The notes below the pieces were generated by a model, which did not search any database, was not told the origin of the DNA, and saw nothing but the letters and a program-made list of their open reading frames with translations. Of a stretch of 64,000 nucleotides of DNA, positions 62,214 through 64,000 are shown one piece after another (position 1 is the first letter of the stretch; every line of letters starts with the position of its first letter). The position numbers and the translations under genes were made by a program. Origin of the DNA: Burkholderia sp. 8Y (lineage in GTDB: Bacteria; Pseudomonadota; Gammaproteobacteria; Burkholderiales; Burkholderiaceae); assembly GCF_902506145.1 (NCBI RefSeq), contig NZ_LR733520.1:1439976-1503975 (forward strand). Direction: 5' to 3'.

Positions 62214-63330
62214 GTGCAGCGCGCGTCGCATTCAGTATGCGACGCGTCGGCATTCGGAATGCCGATGACGTTCGGCGCCGCCGGCGCGGTCATCTCAGCG
62301 GTTTCTGACCGCGGGACAACGTCGCGAACAGTAAGCCACCGCCGGAGGGACATGCAGCTCGCGTTGCATTCAGTGTGCGACGCGTCGGCATTCAAAATGC
62401 CGATGGCGTTCGGCGCTGCCGGCGCGGTCATATCAGCGGTTTCGGACCGCGGGACAACGTCGGCAATAGTTTGCACCGTCGGAGGGTCACGCAGTTTGCG
62501 TTGCATTCAGTGTGCTGCGCGTCGGCATTCAAAATGCCGACGACGCGCGACGCGGCGGGCGTAGACATTTCAGCGACTTCAGACCGAGCGACAAGGTCGG
62601 CACCCGTTAGCTCACCGTCAGAGCGACATGCAGCTCGCGCTGCATTCAGTGTGCTGCGCGTCGGCATTCAAAATGCCGGTGACGTTCGGCGCGGCCGTCG
62701 CGCGCAACAAGAACACGCGCCAGGCGCAGTCATCCCAGCGGCTTCAGACCGCCCAACAACATCCGCACCAGTTCGCTCACCGTCGGATGGATGTGCATCG
62801 CGCGTTGCAGCGTGGCGTACGGCGCGTCGGCACTCAAAATGCCAAAGCCGCACGACGCGGCTCTCGCGCCGAACGTGGAAACGCGGCGGGCGCGGTACTT
62901 TGAGCGGCTTCAGACCGGCCGACAAAGCCGGCACCAGTTCGCCCTCCGTCGAACGGATCCGCATCGCGCATTGCATTCAGTGTACGGCGCGTCGGCATTC
63001 AAAATGCCGATAACGTTCGGCGCCGCCGTCGCGCGGAACGAGGAAACGCGGCGGGCGGTTATTCCAGCGACTCCAAACAGAGCGACAACGTCGGCACCCG
63101 TTACTTCACCGTCAGAGCGACTTGCAGCACGCGTTGCATTCAGTGTGCGGCGCGTCGGCATTCAAAATGCCGCTAACGTTCAGCGCCGCCCTCGCGCGGA
63201 ACAAGGACACGCGCCCGGCGCAGTCATTCGAGCGGCTTCAACCCGCCCAACAACGTCGGCACCAGTTCGCTCACCGTCGGATGGATGTGCATCGCGCGTT
63301 GCAGCGTGGTGTACGGCGCGTCGGCATTCA
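62214..63330 (-). repeat. Tandem decayed echoes of the oxidoreductase gene's 3' end
   Basis: Seven units of 137-173 bp follow the 3' end of the gene that ends at 63224. The anchor word (GGCATTCAAAATGCC or variant) is at 62249, 62387, 62524, 62663, 62828, 62994 and 63167, with the gene's own counterpart GGCATTCATGATGTCG at 63323. Each unit repeats ~105 nt of coding end (encoding NADAPYTTLQRAMHIHPTVS and the tail) and ~50 nt of flank, heavily substituted. The order of similarity is patchy: the unit at 62828 keeps the gene's GCGTTGCAGCGTGGCGTACGG form, the others have GCGTTGCATTCAGTGTGCG. The first 80 bp (62135-62213) hold nothing recognisable. Confidence 0.9.
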
Positions 63331-64000
63331 TGATGTCGACGAACGTGTGAATCACCTCGTCGCCTTCGATGCCAAAAATCGCCGCGCCGAGGATGCGCAG
63401 CGTCTTTGCATCGACGAGCGCCTTCATGAAGCCGTCGGTTTCGCCCCGCTCGCGCGCACGGCCGACGCGCGACATCGGCATCGTCGCGATCAGCGCGTCG
63501 CGGCCGTCCTGCCTCACTTCTTCCTCGCTCAGGCCGACGCGTGCGAACGGCGGATCGACGAACACCGCGTACGTCATGATGCGCGTATCGACGCTGCGCG
63601 ATTCGCCATCGAGCACATTGGCCGCGACGATCTCGTAGTCGTTCCACGATGTATGCGTGAACGCGCCGCGCCCGTTCACGTCGCCGATCGCCCAAACGCC
63701 GTCTACCTGGGTGCGCAACTGGCCGTCCACGTCGATCAGCCCCTGCCGGTTCACGTCGATGCCCGCTCGGTCGAGCCCGAGATCATCGGTGTTCGGCGTG
63801 CGGCCCGTCGCGAAAAGAAGATGCGATGCGTCGATGGAGGCATCGCCGAGCGCAATGCGCACCCCGTCGTTCACGCGTTCGACGCGCCGTGGCTGCGCGC
63901 CAAAGCGGAACTCGATGCCCTCGCGTGCAAGCACGTCCTGCATCGCGCGGGCGATGTCGGCGTCCTCGCGCGTCAGAATGCGCTCGCCGCGCACGAGCAG
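63224..64000 (-). CDS. Pyridine nucleotide-disulfide oxidoreductase, C-terminal part
   Basis: The gene runs off the right edge; 258 codons are visible. They cover part of the NAD-binding/FAD region (HLLFATGRTPNTDDLGLDRA, then GVWAIGDVNGRGAFTHTS) and the whole dimerisation domain with its catalytic His-Glu motif HIHPTVSE near the end. This is the class I flavin reductase group (dihydrolipoamide dehydrogenase, mercuric reductase, related thiol reductases). The active-site disulfide region is outside the window, so the exact enzyme cannot be named. The gene is followed by seven echoes of its own end. Confidence 0.85.
   Translation of the reverse strand: MLVRGERILTREDADIARAMQDVLAREGIEFRFGAQPRRVERVNDGVRIALGDASIDASHLLFATGRTPNTDDLGLDRAGIDVNRQGLIDVDGQLRTQVDGVWAIGDVNGRGAFTHTSWNDYEIVAANVLDGESRSVDTRIMTYAVFVDPPFARVGLSEEEVRQDGRDALIATMPMSRVGRARERGETDGFMKALVDAKTLRILGAAIFGIEGDEVIHTFVDIMNADAPYTTLQRAMHIHPTVSELVPTLLGGLKPLE

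Noticed and set aside
62214..63330. CRISPR array at 62-63 kb
   Set aside because: Unit length 137-173 bp, repeats diverged, spacers also repeat, and no cas genes. The units are copies of a gene end.

Overview
The window reads as chromosome of a GC-rich betaproteobacterium of the Burkholderiaceae, most like Caballeronia or Paraburkholderia. The basis is the gene content: a Burkholderia-type trimeric porin, an H-NS-like protein with the GRG...PxW motif, RdgC, many LysR and DMT-family genes, IS3/IS256 elements, and Shine-Dalgarno-led genes throughout. No rRNA, tRNA, CRISPR array or prophage was seen.

Layout. 1-8.6 kb is an oxalate/C2-acid locus: the 5' end of a thiamine-diphosphate enzyme, a SucCD-like acyl-CoA ligase pair, a GntR/FCD regulator preceded by an overlapping small membrane-protein gene, a PanE-type reductase (candidate oxalyl-CoA reductase), a LysR regulator, an OxlT-like antiporter and a second LysR regulator. 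A shared TGATATAC(A/C)A element lies upstream of three minus-strand starts, and a related CTGATAT inverted repeat lies before the ligase genes. 8.6-13.5 kb carries an aldehyde dehydrogenase, an RcnB-like periplasmic protein, an H-NS-like protein and a secreted glycoside hydrolase. 13.5-16.2 kb is a nested insertion: a complete IS256-family element inside the transposase gene of an IS3-family element, next to a second IS3 scrap.

17.3-28.6 kb is a surface-glycan region: a TPR/glycosyltransferase-9-like protein, a Wzc-type tyrosine autokinase, a secreted glycoside hydrolase, a Wzy-like polymerase, a 2-oxoglutarate/Fe(II)-oxygenase-like protein and a SPINDLY/OGT-type TPR glycosyltransferase. 28.7-36.5 kb has carbonic anhydrase, DUF4142, FmdB, DUF1488, ElaB-like, DMT, cupin, envelope and LysR genes. 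36.5-37.6 kb is a large heptanucleotide repeat field. 37.6-64 kb is mixed housekeeping and accessory content: NCS1 transporter, YihY, DMT permeases (one stopped by an amber codon), a GGDEF protein, RdgC, SBP56/methanethiol oxidase, methyltransferases, a DUF2235 hydrolase, an SDR, a porin, a Rieske oxygenase, ankyrin and PRC-barrel proteins, an MFS carrier and the C-terminal part of a disulfide oxidoreductase.

The most unusual signal is non-coding. Several genes are followed, or in one case preceded, by tandem decayed copies of their own terminal sequence ('echoes'). Seven copies of the last ~105 nt plus 3' flank of the oxidoreductase gene fill 62.2-63.2 kb. Two copies of the end of a DMT gene fill 33.75-34.03 kb. 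A two-copy ~325-bp repeat lies at 31.1-31.8 kb, and a 137-bp duplication precedes a lipoprotein gene at 37.3-37.6 kb. The palindrome kept in most of the 62-kb copies contains GGCATTC, the same heptamer that is massively repeated at 36.7-37.3 kb.
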